Assembly: GCF_001421245.1 (NCBI RefSeq)
Contig: NZ_LMKE01000013.1
Coordinates: 252,110-299,206 of the forward strand
From: Sphingomonas sp. Leaf10
GTDB lineage: Bacteria; Pseudomonadota; Alphaproteobacteria; Sphingomonadales; Sphingomonadaceae
Length of the DNA stretch: 47,097 bases
Direction of reading: 5' to 3'
Part shown: piece after piece, positions 26,989 through 35,153 of the stretch
Layout: the number at the start of each line of letters is the position of its first letter
Position numbering within the stretch: position 1 is the first letter of the stretch
The notes under the pieces: model-generated
The model's database searches: none
What the model was told of the DNA's origin: nothing
The model's input: the letters and a program-made list of their open reading frames with translations, nothing else
Translations under genes and position numbers: made by a program

Positions 26989-27618
26989 ATGAGTTCGTCG
27001 GTTCAAGTCCCCGCAGGTGCGTCCGAGCGCGCCTATCATCTGGCGGAGGAGCATGAGCATGAAGCTGGGTCGAGCACGATGCTCGGCTTCTGGCTCTACC
27101 TGATGAGCGACTGCCTCATCTTTGCCATGCTGTTCGCGTCCTATGGCGTCTATTCGGCCAGCACCGCGGGTGGCCCGGACGCCAAGGAGTTGTTCGACCT
27201 GCCGCTTGTCGCGCTCAACACCGCGATGCTGCTGTTCTCGTCGATCACCTACGGCTTCGCGATGATCGCCGCCGAACAGGGTAAGAAGGCAGCGACGCTG
27301 CGCTGGCTCGCGATCACCGGCGTGTTCGGCCTGTGCTTCCTCGGCATCGAAATGTACGAGTTCAGCCACCTGATCCACGAAGGTGCCGGACCGCAGCGCA
27401 GCGCGTTCCTGTCGGCGTTCTTCACGCTGGTCGGCACGCACGGCCTGCACGTCACCTTCGGCATCGTCTGGCTGGTGACGCTGATGGTGCAGGTCGCGAA
27501 GTTCGGGCTGGGTGCTGCAAATATGCGCCGCCTGATGTGCCTGTCGCTGTTCTGGCACTTCCTCGACGTCGTCTGGATCGGCGTCTTCACCTTCGTCTAT
27601 CTGCTGGGAGTGCTGTAA
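26989..27618 (+). CDS. cyoC: Quinol oxidase subunit III
   Basis: The 209-residue subunit III has five membrane helices and the family motifs MLGFWLYLMSDCLIFAMLFA and GTHGLHVTFGIVWL, with HFLDVVWIGVFTFVYL at the end. It stabilises subunit I and the proton pathway. The N-terminal tail contains EEHEHEAG, an acidic His-containing stretch before the first helix. TAAGGA, which includes the cyoB stop, supplies the ribosome binding site, and the start is five bases after that stop. Its own stop overlaps the cyoD start by one base. Confidence 0.96.
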   Translation: MSSSVQVPAGASERAYHLAEEHEHEAGSSTMLGFWLYLMSDCLIFAMLFASYGVYSASTAGGPDAKELFDLPLVALNTAMLLFSSITYGFAMIAAEQGKKAATLRWLAITGVFGLCFLGIEMYEFSHLIHEGAGPQRSAFLSAFFTLVGTHGLHVTFGIVWLVTLMVQVAKFGLGAANMRRLMCLSLFWHFLDVVWIGVFTFVYLLGVL

Positions 27619-28007
27619 TGGCCGGCCACGCACATCACGACGCGCACGGACATGGCCATGGCGGTCATGGCGATGCGCCCGCGCACGGCTCGCGCCGCGA
27701 ATATGTCATCGGCTTCCTGTTGTCGGTGGTGCTGACCGCGATTCCCTTCGCGCTCGTCATGACCAACGCTTTTGCCGACACGCGGATCACCGCTGCGATC
27801 GTCATGATCTGCGCGGTCGTGCAGATCGTCGTGCACATGATCTACTTCCTGCACATGAATACGAAGTCCGAGAATGGCTGGACGCTGATGGCGCTGATCT
27901 TCACCGTCATCCTGGTGGTCATCGTGCTCGCCGGGTCGTTGTGGGTCATGTACCATATGAACCTGAACATGATGCCGCAGATGTCCGGAGAAATGAGCGC
28001 GATGTGA
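27618..28007 (+). CDS. cyoD: Quinol oxidase subunit IV
   Basis: The 129-residue small subunit has three membrane helices (about residues 30-50, 56-80 and 85-108) with the conserved QIVVHMIYFLHMNTKSENGW segment. It assists CuB insertion and folding of subunit I. The first 24 residues contain nine histidines (for example HAHHDAHGHGHGGHG), far more than needed for a simple start, so they may bind metal. The start overlaps the cyoC stop (TAATG). It is followed by the SURF1 gene. Confidence 0.95.
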   Translation: MAGHAHHDAHGHGHGGHGDAPAHGSRREYVIGFLLSVVLTAIPFALVMTNAFADTRITAAIVMICAVVQIVVHMIYFLHMNTKSENGWTLMALIFTVILVVIVLAGSLWVMYHMNLNMMPQMSGEMSAM

Positions 28008-28702
28008 CCCGGCCGGTGGCCATGCGACGCATCCTGATCGGAACCCTGATCGGATGCGTCATCGCCGGCCTCCTCGCGCTGGGGGTGTGGCAGTTGCAGC
28101 GTCGGACGTGGAAGCTGGACCTGATCCAGCGTACCGAAACGATGCTGCGCTCCCCCCCCGTCCCCGCCCCGCCCCCATCGGCATGGGGCGCGATCTCCAC
28201 GGACGACGTCTATCGCCCGGTAACCGTTACCGGCCGCTACCGGATTGACTCCGACAGCTATACCCAGGCCGCGACCGCGCTCGGCGGCGGCTTCTGGATC
28301 CTGACCCCGCTCGATACCGGGCGCTTTACCGTCCTCGTCAATCGCGGCTTCGTGCCGCCTGAACAGCGCGGCAAGGTACCGCCCCCGTCCGGCACCGTGA
28401 CCGTTCGCGGACTGCTGCGCATGACGGAGCCAAGCGGCGGCTTCCTCCGCAACAATGATCCCGCCGCCGACCGCTGGTATTCGCGCGACGTCGCCGCGAT
28501 CGCCGCCAAGCGCGGCGTGTCCAACATAGCCCCCTATTTTATCGATGCCGCCGCGACGCCCGGCACGGCATGGCCACGCGGCGGGCTGACGGTGGTCAGC
28601 TTCCGCAACAATCATCTCGTCTATGCCCTCACCTGGTTCGGCCTTGCCGCGCTGCTGGTGGGCATGACATGGTTTGTCGCGCGGCCGAACAAACGGGCGT
28701 AA
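28004..28702 (+). CDS. SURF1-type oxidase assembly factor
   Basis: The product, about 232 residues, belongs to the SURF1 family, which helps insert haem into haem-copper oxidases. It has two terminal helices, LIGTLIGCVIAGLLALGVWQLQRR near the start and LVYALTWFGLAALLVGMTWF near the end, and the intervening periplasmic domain with VYRPVTVTGRY and VLVNRGFVPPEQR. A GTG at 28004 overlaps the cyoD stop by four bases; an ATG at 28022 is also possible and yields 226 residues. Its placement directly after cyoD points to service of this oxidase. Paracoccus uses a dedicated SURF1 in its quinol oxidase operon, which is a good parallel. Confidence 0.9.
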   Translation: MTRPVAMRRILIGTLIGCVIAGLLALGVWQLQRRTWKLDLIQRTETMLRSPPVPAPPPSAWGAISTDDVYRPVTVTGRYRIDSDSYTQAATALGGGFWILTPLDTGRFTVLVNRGFVPPEQRGKVPPPSGTVTVRGLLRMTEPSGGFLRNNDPAADRWYSRDVAAIAAKRGVSNIAPYFIDAAATPGTAWPRGGLTVVSFRNNHLVYALTWFGLAALLVGMTWFVARPNKRA

Positions 28703-28703
28703 C

Positions 28704-30008
28704 ATGCGCCCGATGCAACCCGCCGCTTCGCCAACCCAATATGTTCCGCCGGCCGAGGGGGTCGGGCGCAACATGCTGTTGCTGGTCCAGCTCCGCTGGT
28801 TGGCGGTCGGCGGGCAGCTGGCGACGATTCTCGTGGTCGATGGTTTGCTCGGCATCCGCCTGCCGCTGGTACCGATGGCGAGCGTGCTGGCAGCGCTGGT
28901 GCTCCTCAACCTCGTCACCCTTGCCCGCCGGTCCAGGTGGAGCGACACCAACCTGCCGCTCTTTGCCGCGCTCGTCCTCGATGTCGCGGCACTGACCGCG
29001 CAGCTCTACCTGTCCGGCGGGGCGCGCAACCCGTTCGTGTCGCTCTATCTGTTGCAGGTGGTGATCGGCGCGATCCTGCTGGAAGTCTGGTCGAGCTGGG
29101 CGCTGGTCGCGATTACCAGCCTCACGTTCGCCCTGCTCGGCCCTTTTCACCGGCCGCTGCAACTGCCGCCGACCTATGCCAGCAGCCTGTCGGATGCGTT
29201 CCTGTTCGGCAACTGGATCAATTTCGTGCTGGCAGCCACGTTGCTGGTGGCCTTCGTCACGCGTATCGCCGCCAATCTGCGCGACCGCGATACCAAGGTC
29301 GCGCAACTTCATCAGCGCGCGGTCGAGGAGGAGCACATCGTCCGGATGGGCCTGCTCGCCAGCGGGGCGGCGCATGAACTGGGCACGCCACTTTCGTCGA
29401 TCTCCGTGCTGCTCGGCGACTGGAAGAACGAACCGGCGGTCCGTGGCGACCCCCGCTTCGCCGCCGAAGTCGACGACATGCGGGCCGAGGTCGCGCGCTG
29501 CAAGGAAATCGTGTCGGGCATCCTGTTCGCCGCGGGCGAGGTGAAGGGGGAGGCCCCAACCCGGACGACCCTGCGCACCTTCCTCACAAACACGCTCGAC
29601 CGCTGGCGCGGCAGCGACCCGATGCGCGCAGGATTCGAGGACCGGCTCGGCCCGGACGTCCCCATCGTCGCCGACCGCGCGCTGGCCCAGGCGCTGACCA
29701 ATCTGCTCGACAACGCCGTCGAGGCCGGCGGCCGCGACATCGCGCTGATCGCCCTGCGCGATGGCGCCATGCTGCACCTGACCGTCCGCGATGACGGCAA
29801 TGGTTTTGCCGACCGCATTCTCTCCAGCCTCGGCAAGCCCTATAATACGAGCAAGGATCGGCAGGGCGCCGGGTTGGGCCTCTATCTCGCCACCAATGTG
29901 CTCCGACCGCTGGGTGGTACTATCGAGGCAGTTAACCGGGACGGTGGCGGTGCGGAAACGACACTAATCCTGCCGATCGAGTCGCTGGCGCTGGAGAAGA
30001 CAAGATGA
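28704..30008 (+). CDS. regB: RegB/PrrB-type redox sensor histidine kinase
   Basis: The 434-residue sensor has about six membrane helices, then dimerisation and HATPase domains. The H-box AAHELGTPLSSI has H224, and the ATP lid includes DDGNGFADRI and GAGLGLYLATNV. Two RegB hallmarks are present: the GGARNPF heptapeptide (105-111) in the short loop between helices 3 and 4, linked in Rhodobacter to quinone sensing, and C266 in VARCKEIV, equivalent to the redox-active C265. The kinase should therefore report respiratory redox state. The start is one base after the SURF1 stop; the stop overlaps regA. Confidence 0.93.
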   Translation: MRPMQPAASPTQYVPPAEGVGRNMLLLVQLRWLAVGGQLATILVVDGLLGIRLPLVPMASVLAALVLLNLVTLARRSRWSDTNLPLFAALVLDVAALTAQLYLSGGARNPFVSLYLLQVVIGAILLEVWSSWALVAITSLTFALLGPFHRPLQLPPTYASSLSDAFLFGNWINFVLAATLLVAFVTRIAANLRDRDTKVAQLHQRAVEEEHIVRMGLLASGAAHELGTPLSSISVLLGDWKNEPAVRGDPRFAAEVDDMRAEVARCKEIVSGILFAAGEVKGEAPTRTTLRTFLTNTLDRWRGSDPMRAGFEDRLGPDVPIVADRALAQALTNLLDNAVEAGGRDIALIALRDGAMLHLTVRDDGNGFADRILSSLGKPYNTSKDRQGAGLGLYLATNVLRPLGGTIEAVNRDGGGAETTLILPIESLALEKTR

Positions 30009-30535
30009 CCGATCGCCGCCTGCTGATCGTCGAGGATGACGCGACCTTTGCCCGCACCCTGTGCCGATCGTTCGAACGGCGCGGCTATGTGGTCGAGGTG
30101 ATCGACGGCCCCGACCGGCTGGACGATGTCGCGCGGGCGTTCGAACCCGAATATGCGGTCGTGGATTTGCGGCTGGGCGGCGCGTCGGGCCTCGCCTGCG
30201 TCTCGGCGCTGTCGGCGATCGACCCGACGTTGCGTATCGTCGTCCTAACCGGCTTCGCCAGCATCGCAACCGCGGTCGAGGCGATCAAGCTGGGGGCCAC
30301 CAACTATCTGACCAAGCCCGCCAACACCGACGAGATCGAGGCAGCCTTTGCCAAGGTCGAAGGGAACCCGGAGGCCGACCTGACCGCCGCGCCGACCTCG
30401 ATCAAGACGCTGGAATGGGAGCATATCCACCAGACGCTGGCGGATACCGGCTTCAACATCTCCGAAGCGGCGCGGCGGCTGGGCATGCATCGCCGCACCC
30501 TCGCCCGCAAACTGGACAAGCGGCATCTTTCCTGA
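30005..30535 (+). CDS. regA: RegA/PrrA/ActR-type response regulator
   Basis: The 176-residue protein has a receiver domain (about residues 1-120) with the phosphorylatable D54 in AVVDLRLGG, the acidic pair near D11/D12, and the conserved lysine in LTKPAN. A Fis-like helix-turn-helix follows (about 145-172: NISEAARRLGMHRRTLARKL), nearly identical in style to RegA and ActR, which control respiration and other redox processes. The start overlaps the regB stop by four bases, so kinase and regulator are coupled. The linker contains several alanines and prolines, as usual in the family. Confidence 0.94.
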   Translation: MTDRRLLIVEDDATFARTLCRSFERRGYVVEVIDGPDRLDDVARAFEPEYAVVDLRLGGASGLACVSALSAIDPTLRIVVLTGFASIATAVEAIKLGATNYLTKPANTDEIEAAFAKVEGNPEADLTAAPTSIKTLEWEHIHQTLADTGFNISEAARRLGMHRRTLARKLDKRHLS

Positions 30536-30652
30536 AGCATAGGGGTTCGAAACCGCTCCCGGCTTGTGGTAACAGGACGCCAAAGGGGAACGGTTCATCG
30601 TGCGGCAGGTTGGAATCCGTATAGGACGATCGTCGTACCAAAAGAGTCTGGG

Positions 30653-32152
30653 ATGAAAGCGATTACCGATCACCACCTCTGTTTCGTCGCCACGCTGCGG
30701 CGCGCCCTGCTCGCCGGCGCGGGCCTGACACTCGCGAATGCCGCAACGGCGCAGGTGCTGCCGCCGCCGGTTGTGCCAACCGTACCGACGACCATGCCGA
30801 TGGTGCAGCCGATCCCGGCACCCCTGCCGCTGCCGACACTGACCGCGGCGCAGGAAAGCGAACTTGCCCGCCTGCTAGCGCGCGATGCCGTGGCGCAGGG
30901 ACTCAAGGACCGCGAGCCGTTGCTCGGTGCGCTGAGCGGATCGGCACTGGTGCAGGCCGCGCTGGACCATGCCCATGCGGTGCGCGCCGGACGTCTCGAC
31001 ACCGCCGATTTCCAGAAGGACTGGGCAATGCGCCCGCAAAGCTATGATCCGCTGCCTGCCTTCCGCGATGCGGTGGCGAAGGGTCGGCTGGCGGCGTGGG
31101 TCGCCTCGCTGCCGCCGCCCTATGCCGGGTACGACACGCTGGTCGCCGGCCTCGCCCGCTATCGCAAGATTTCGGCGAATGGCGGCTGGCCGACCGTGGC
31201 CGCCGGCTCCGAACTGCGCATGGGTGGCCGCGGGGCGCAGGTCGCGGCGCTGCGCAAGCGGCTTGCGGTCGAAGACCCCGACTTGTCGGCCAGCGGTGAA
31301 ACCTTCGACCAGTCGCTGCTCGACGCGGTCCGCCGCGCACAGCGCCGTTATGGCCTCAACCCCGCCGGACAGGTCGGTGCGCAGACCATCGCCTCGCTGA
31401 ACGTGCCGGTCGGAGAACGGATCAAACAGATCAAGGCGAATATGGAGCGGTGGCGCTGGCTGCCGACCGAGCTGGAAAAGAACCGTATTCAGGTGAATAT
31501 TGCCGCGGCGGTGCTGACGGTGTTCGACGGCGACCAGCCGGTGACCTCGATGAAGGCGGTAACCGGGCGGCCCGGTGACGAGACGCCGATGCTGACCTCG
31601 ACGATCCATTCGATCGTGCTCAATCCGCCGTGGAACGTACCGTCGTCGATCGCGGACAAGGAATTGTGGCCGAAGGAACGCGCCAATCCCGGCTATCTGA
31701 AGCGCAACGGCTTCCGCGTCATCGAGACAGAGGGCGGCGGCCGTCGCCTGCAACAGGCGTCGGAACGCAGCGCGCTCGGCCGGTTCAAGTTCGATTTCGA
31801 CAATCCGTTCGCGGTCTATCTCCACGACACGCCGGCGCAGTCGGGCTTCGCCAATTTCGACCGGCTCGCCAGCCATGGCTGCGTCCGCCTCGAAAAGCCC
31901 GAGGATCTGGCGCGCCTGTTGCTGCGGACCACACCGGACTGGCCGGCCGAGCAGATCGACACGACGCTGGCATCGGGCAAGACCGTACGGGCACGGGTCG
32001 CCGATCCGGTAAAGGTCTATCTGCTCTATTGGACCGCGTTCGCGACGCCCAACGGCACGATGAGTTTCCGCGAGGATCCGTATAAATGGGACGGCGTGCT
32101 GGCGAACAAGATCGCCGCGCGCGCCGAGGCCAGCCAGTTGGCGGCACGATAA
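30653..32152 (+). CDS. L,D-transpeptidase (LdtD/YcbB-like)
   Basis: The 499-residue product is a periplasmic peptidoglycan cross-linking enzyme forming 3-3 links. The N-terminus is a signal-type hydrophobic segment (ALLAGAGLTLANAATA) followed by a proline-rich linker, a YcbB-type N-terminal region, a PG_binding_1 domain (about residues 190-250) and a YkuD catalytic domain. The catalytic motif reads HDTPAQSGF...ASHGCVRL with C410. The FDFDNPFAVYLHDTP block is typical. The ATG at 30653 follows AAAGAG. It stands alone downstream of regA by about 115 bp. Confidence 0.9.
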   Translation: MKAITDHHLCFVATLRRALLAGAGLTLANAATAQVLPPPVVPTVPTTMPMVQPIPAPLPLPTLTAAQESELARLLARDAVAQGLKDREPLLGALSGSALVQAALDHAHAVRAGRLDTADFQKDWAMRPQSYDPLPAFRDAVAKGRLAAWVASLPPPYAGYDTLVAGLARYRKISANGGWPTVAAGSELRMGGRGAQVAALRKRLAVEDPDLSASGETFDQSLLDAVRRAQRRYGLNPAGQVGAQTIASLNVPVGERIKQIKANMERWRWLPTELEKNRIQVNIAAAVLTVFDGDQPVTSMKAVTGRPGDETPMLTSTIHSIVLNPPWNVPSSIADKELWPKERANPGYLKRNGFRVIETEGGGRRLQQASERSALGRFKFDFDNPFAVYLHDTPAQSGFANFDRLASHGCVRLEKPEDLARLLLRTTPDWPAEQIDTTLASGKTVRARVADPVKVYLLYWTAFATPNGTMSFREDPYKWDGVLANKIAARAEASQLAAR

Positions 32153-32162
32153 GGGGATGACG

Positions 32163-32531
32163 ATGAAGAGCGGATGGCGCGTAGCGCTGCTGGCCGGCAG
32201 CGGCCTGTTGCTGGCGACCGGCCTCGCGGCCTGTTCGAACGACAATGTCGACGAAGCGCCGATCGAAAACAGCGCGTTCGATGAAGAAGCGCCCCCGCCA
32301 ACGCCACTACCCGAGGACAATTACGAAGCCGCGCCGCCGGTAACCGAAAATCTGAGCGCAGTAGCGCCGGCAGAGGAACTCCCCCCGCCCCCGCCGATCG
32401 AACCGGACCAGCAGGTGCTGGACGACGCGTCCGCCACCGGCATGACGTCGCGCTCGACGCGTGGCGAAGCGCAGCCGGCGGACGACGCGGTGGTCGATGA
32501 CGATGCGATGGCGAACCAGCAGGGGGAATGA
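32163..32531 (+). CDS. Small Pro/Ala-rich lipoprotein
   Basis: The 122-residue product has a lipoprotein signal (MKSGWRVALLAGSGLLLATGLAAC, lipid cysteine C24) and then a low-complexity acidic, proline-rich region with no known domain. Tracts such as EEAPPPTPLPED and PPPPPIEP suggest an extended periplasmic spacer, possibly spanning the cell wall. Function is not recognised. The start at 32163 is favoured over ATG 32157 because AGGGG is six bases before it. It follows the L,D-transpeptidase gene by ten bases, so the two are likely cotranscribed and may act together on the envelope. Confidence 0.75.
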   Translation: MKSGWRVALLAGSGLLLATGLAACSNDNVDEAPIENSAFDEEAPPPTPLPEDNYEAAPPVTENLSAVAPAEELPPPPPIEPDQQVLDDASATGMTSRSTRGEAQPADDAVVDDDAMANQQGE

Positions 32532-32711
32532 GGGAGACTGCCGACGGCTTATCCGCCCTGCGCGGGCGATGCATCGACCGGGCCGATCGATGCCGGGCCG
32601 GTAGCACCCGGCTACATCGCTTCGATACGGGTTCTCGACTTCGCTCAGCCGCTACTCAGCACGAACGGTTCTACCTACTGCCCTCACAGGCTATAAGTCC
32701 GCTTCAAGGTA

Positions 32712-32729
32712 GTCCCGCGAAAGCGGGAC
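32712..32729. repeat. GAAA-loop hairpin
   Basis: The arms GTCCCGC and GCGGGAC flank a GAAA tetraloop, a very stable structure. It belongs to the hairpin cluster downstream of the lipoprotein gene and may double as that transcript's end. Confidence 0.55.
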
Positions 32730-32768
32730 CGTTGCCAAACACGAACCCTCGATCGCAAATCTATCGCG

Positions 32769-32786
32769 CCCCGGCTAAGGCCGGGG
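32769..32786. repeat. GC-rich hairpin
   Basis: The arms CCCCGGC (32769-32775) and GCCGGGG (32780-32786) flank a four-base loop. It is the second perfect hairpin in the intergenic repeat cluster. Confidence 0.55.
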
Positions 32787-33030
32787 TGCTGTTGGCAGGC
32801 CTTACAAATATACGGGCATACCCCAACCGGTCTCGGCCTTCGCCGGGGTAGGGAAATGAGAGTTTCGCGGCGGTATCGCCCATACGGGTCGCAGCAGAGT
32901 TTGCGTTGGCCCAGGACGTTCGGATCCATGGCCACGTATAAAGTTTTGTCAGTACGCCCCCTGGCCGGACGTCGAAGTACTATCGACGCGACAAGCCGCC
33001 GACCGCACCGCCATGATCAACACGGCAACC

Positions 33031-33216
33031 TCAAGCCGCCGCGGCAGCGATCTCCACGCTTGGGGCGCTATCGGAATAGGCTTTGTCGAGGTACAGGTTG
33101 GCCAGTTCGTAATGCGCATGCACAACCTGTTCATGGTTGGCCTGCTGCGCCAGTTCCAACTGCTGTTCCGCACGGCGTACAAAATAGGACATTTCGTCCG
33201 GTCCGACTAAAGACAC
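33031..33216 (-). CDS. Small conserved-looking protein
   Basis: The 61-residue product, MSLVGPDEMSYFVRRAEQQL onward, has a MSYFVRRAEQQLELAQQANH helix and an HAHYELANLYLDKAY segment and ends in alanines. I recall similar short MSYF-RRA proteins in sphingomonads, with no assigned function. The GTG at 33216 is favoured as start because GAGAGG lies five bases before it; the internal ATG at 33192 has no such site. It probably forms a helical hairpin, and no membrane segment is evident. Confidence 0.65.
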   Translation of the reverse strand: MSLVGPDEMSYFVRRAEQQLELAQQANHEQVVHAHYELANLYLDKAYSDSAPSVEIAAAAA

Positions 33217-33354
33217 GACAACCTCTCATAGGGCGTTTGCCGCCCGTTATTGAACTCGCCCGGTGCAACCGAACCTGCCTGAAACGCATGACGGCCACGA
33301 GGGATGCCTGTCGCTGCGAAATCTGACGTGGTCATTACACCGGTCGGCGCCGGT

Positions 33355-33618
33355 TCAGATGCGGCGATGCTTTCCGCCATAGCGGCCGCCGATATACGCG
33401 CCCAGCCTGTTCATCTCGCTGGCGGCGGCGACCACCGCATCGGATTGGCAGGGCAGCGGATCGCGGTCATGTTCGGCGGCACGGCTCGCGACCTTGGCAG
33501 CAAGCTCTTCGATATCGGCGCGCGACAACAGGTTTTTCTCGCGCAGCAGGCAGAGCAGGCTTTGCAGGATCACCATGCTCTTTTCGCCCGCGGCATCGCC
33601 CGGCTCGATCGGATTCAT
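33355..33618 (-). CDS. Small hypothetical protein
   Basis: The 87-residue product is not recognised. It contains a helical stretch KSMVILQSLLCLLREKNLLS and an acidic ADIEELAAKV segment, with a basic C-terminus GGRYGGKHRRI. A strong ribosome binding site (AAGGAGAGG, four bases before the ATG at 33618) supports translation. It lies upstream of the 61-residue gene on the same strand, separated by about 140 bp, and divergent from nothing nearby; it precedes the efflux outer-membrane gene's stop side. Confidence 0.65.
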   Translation of the reverse strand: MNPIEPGDAAGEKSMVILQSLLCLLREKNLLSRADIEELAAKVASRAAEHDRDPLPCQSDAVVAAASEMNRLGAYIGGRYGGKHRRI

Positions 33619-33683
33619 CGTTCCTCTCCTTATATTTATACACGGGAGGATATGCCGATCGCCGGGCGATGCAAGAGGGGTGG

Positions 33684-35153
33684 CTAGTTCAAGCCGCCAC
33701 CGAGTGTCCGGTACAGGGTCACCAGATTGGTCGCACGGGCCAGCCGCGTCTGCACCAGCGTCTGCCGCGCGGCATAGCTGGTCCGCTGGGCATCCAGCGT
33801 GTTCAGGAACGAGTCGATCCCGGCGCGATAGCGCGCGTCCGACAGGCGTTCTGCGGTCGCCGCCGCCTGCGCCCGCGCGGTTTGTGCCGACAATTGCTCG
33901 CCGATCGTGCCGCGCGTCGCCAGCGCATCGGCGACTTCGCGGAACGCCGTTTGCAGCGTCCCTTCATAGGTCGACACCGCCGCCAGCTGCTGCGCACGAG
34001 CTACCTCGACATTGCCACGCCGCTGGCCGCCGTCGAACAGAGGCAGGGTAGCAGCAGGCGAGATCGAAAAGTTCTGCGTACCCGCGCCGAACAATCCACC
34101 CAGCGCGGTGCTGATCGTACCCAGCGTCGCGGTCAGCGAAATCGTCGGAAACAGTGCCGCTCGCGCCGCGCCGATATTGGCGTTGGCGGCATAGAGGCGG
34201 CGTTCGGACTGCAACACGTCGGGCCGGCGCAGCAATACCGCCGACGACACGCCGGTCGGCAGATCGGCGAGCACCGCGCCCCCCTCGCCCAGTTCGGCGG
34301 GAAGCTGTTCGAGCGGCACCGTCGTGCCGGCGAGCAGGTTGATCGCATTCTGATCCTGCGCGATCTGCGCGGTCAGCGTGGCGATGTCGTTGCGCGCCTG
34401 CTGATAGCTGGTTTCGGCCTGCTGCACCTCCAGTTCGGAGATCACGCCGACGCGGAACTGGGCGCGGGTCAGCTCCAGCGTCCGCCCGAAACTGCTCAGC
34501 GTCTCGCGCGACAGGCGCAACTGGTCCTGATCGGCAGCCATGGTCAGCCACGCCGTCGCGACTTCGCCGACCAGCGAGATGCGGGCGGCGCGTTGCGCTT
34601 CCTCGGTCGCGAAATATTCCTGAAGCGCGGCCTGGCTCAGATTACGGACGCGGCCGAACAGGTCGAGTTCGAAGGCGGAGAAGCCGACCGACGCCTGATA
34701 GATTTCGAGATTGCCGGTCTGCGCCGGAACCCCGCCCGCGCCGCCGGCCTGTCCACCGGCGCCCCCGGCCCCGCCCAGCGCACCGAACGGGTTGTTGGTA
34801 TAGGTGATGCCGCCATTGGCCGACGTCGTCGGTACCTGGCTGGCGCGCGTCACGCGATATTGCGCGCGCGCGATCAGCACATTGGCCGCCGTGACGCGGT
34901 AGTCGCGATTATTCTCCAGCGCGGTCGCGATGACCGACTGCAACCGCGGGTCGGTGAAGAAGTCGCGATAGGCGATTGCGGTCACGTCGGCCTGTTCGGC
35001 ACCCAGCGGCGGATAGGCCCCGCCCTGTGGCAGCGTCAGCGGGATCGCCCCCTCCGGCCGGACATTCTTCGGCGCGAGGTTGCATCCCGCCAGCGCGGTC
35101 GTGGCGGCAAGGAGGATCAGGCTACGCAGCGTCATCATGTTGCTCATGGTCAT
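33684..35153 (-). CDS. RND efflux outer-membrane lipoprotein (NodT/OprM-like)
   Basis: The 489-residue TolC-type channel protein forms the outer-membrane part of a tripartite pump. It has a lipoprotein signal ([13 protein letters not shown]) and two outer-membrane efflux-protein repeats, with typical [56 protein letters not shown] and REVADALA segments. A glycine-rich insertion near residues 109-124 ([15 protein letters not shown]) is unusual and may be a surface loop. The ATG at 35153 overlaps the permease stop by four bases and has AGGGGG just upstream. Confidence 0.94.
   Translation of the reverse strand: MTMSNMMTLRSLILLAATTALAGCNLAPKNVRPEGAIPLTLPQGGAYPPLGAEQADVTAIAYRDFFTDPRLQSVIATALENNRDYRVTAANVLIARAQYRVTRASQVPTTSANGGITYTNNPFGALGGAGGAGGQAGGAGGVPAQTGNLEIYQASVGFSAFELDLFGRVRNLSQAALQEYFATEEAQRAARISLVGEVATAWLTMAADQDQLRLSRETLSSFGRTLELTRAQFRVGVISELEVQQAETSYQQARNDIATLTAQIAQDQNAINLLAGTTVPLEQLPAELGEGGAVLADLPTGVSSAVLLRRPDVLQSERRLYAANANIGAARAALFPTISLTATLGTISTALGGLFGAGTQNFSISPAATLPLFDGGQRRGNVEVARAQQLAAVSTYEGTLQTAFREVADALATRGTIGEQLSAQTARAQAAATAERLSDARYRAGIDSFLNTLDAQRTSYAARQTLVQTRLARATNLVTLYRTLGGGLN

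Larger units (their letters stand above)
32532..33030. other. Repeat-rich intergenic region
   Basis: No convincing gene was seen in these 499 bp. From about 32612 to 32676 lies a CTTCGATACGGG / TTCGCTCAGCCG / CACGAACGG segment of a type I associate with sphingomonad intergenic repeats. Hairpins follow at 32712 and 32769, and an imperfect one near 32845 (CGGC-CTT-CGCCG). An open frame from 32528 overlapping the lipoprotein stop is made of repeat sequence and is not called. Confidence 0.6.

Noticed and set aside
32528..32851. A 107-codon frame starting in a four-base overlap with the lipoprotein stop
   Set aside because: The overlap looks attractive, but the sequence is made of intergenic hairpin repeats and has no conserved-looking content.
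32856..33326. A 156-codon plus-strand frame opposite the 61-residue gene
   Set aside because: It is basic, repeat-derived at its start, has no ribosome binding site and overlaps a better-supported small gene on the other strand.
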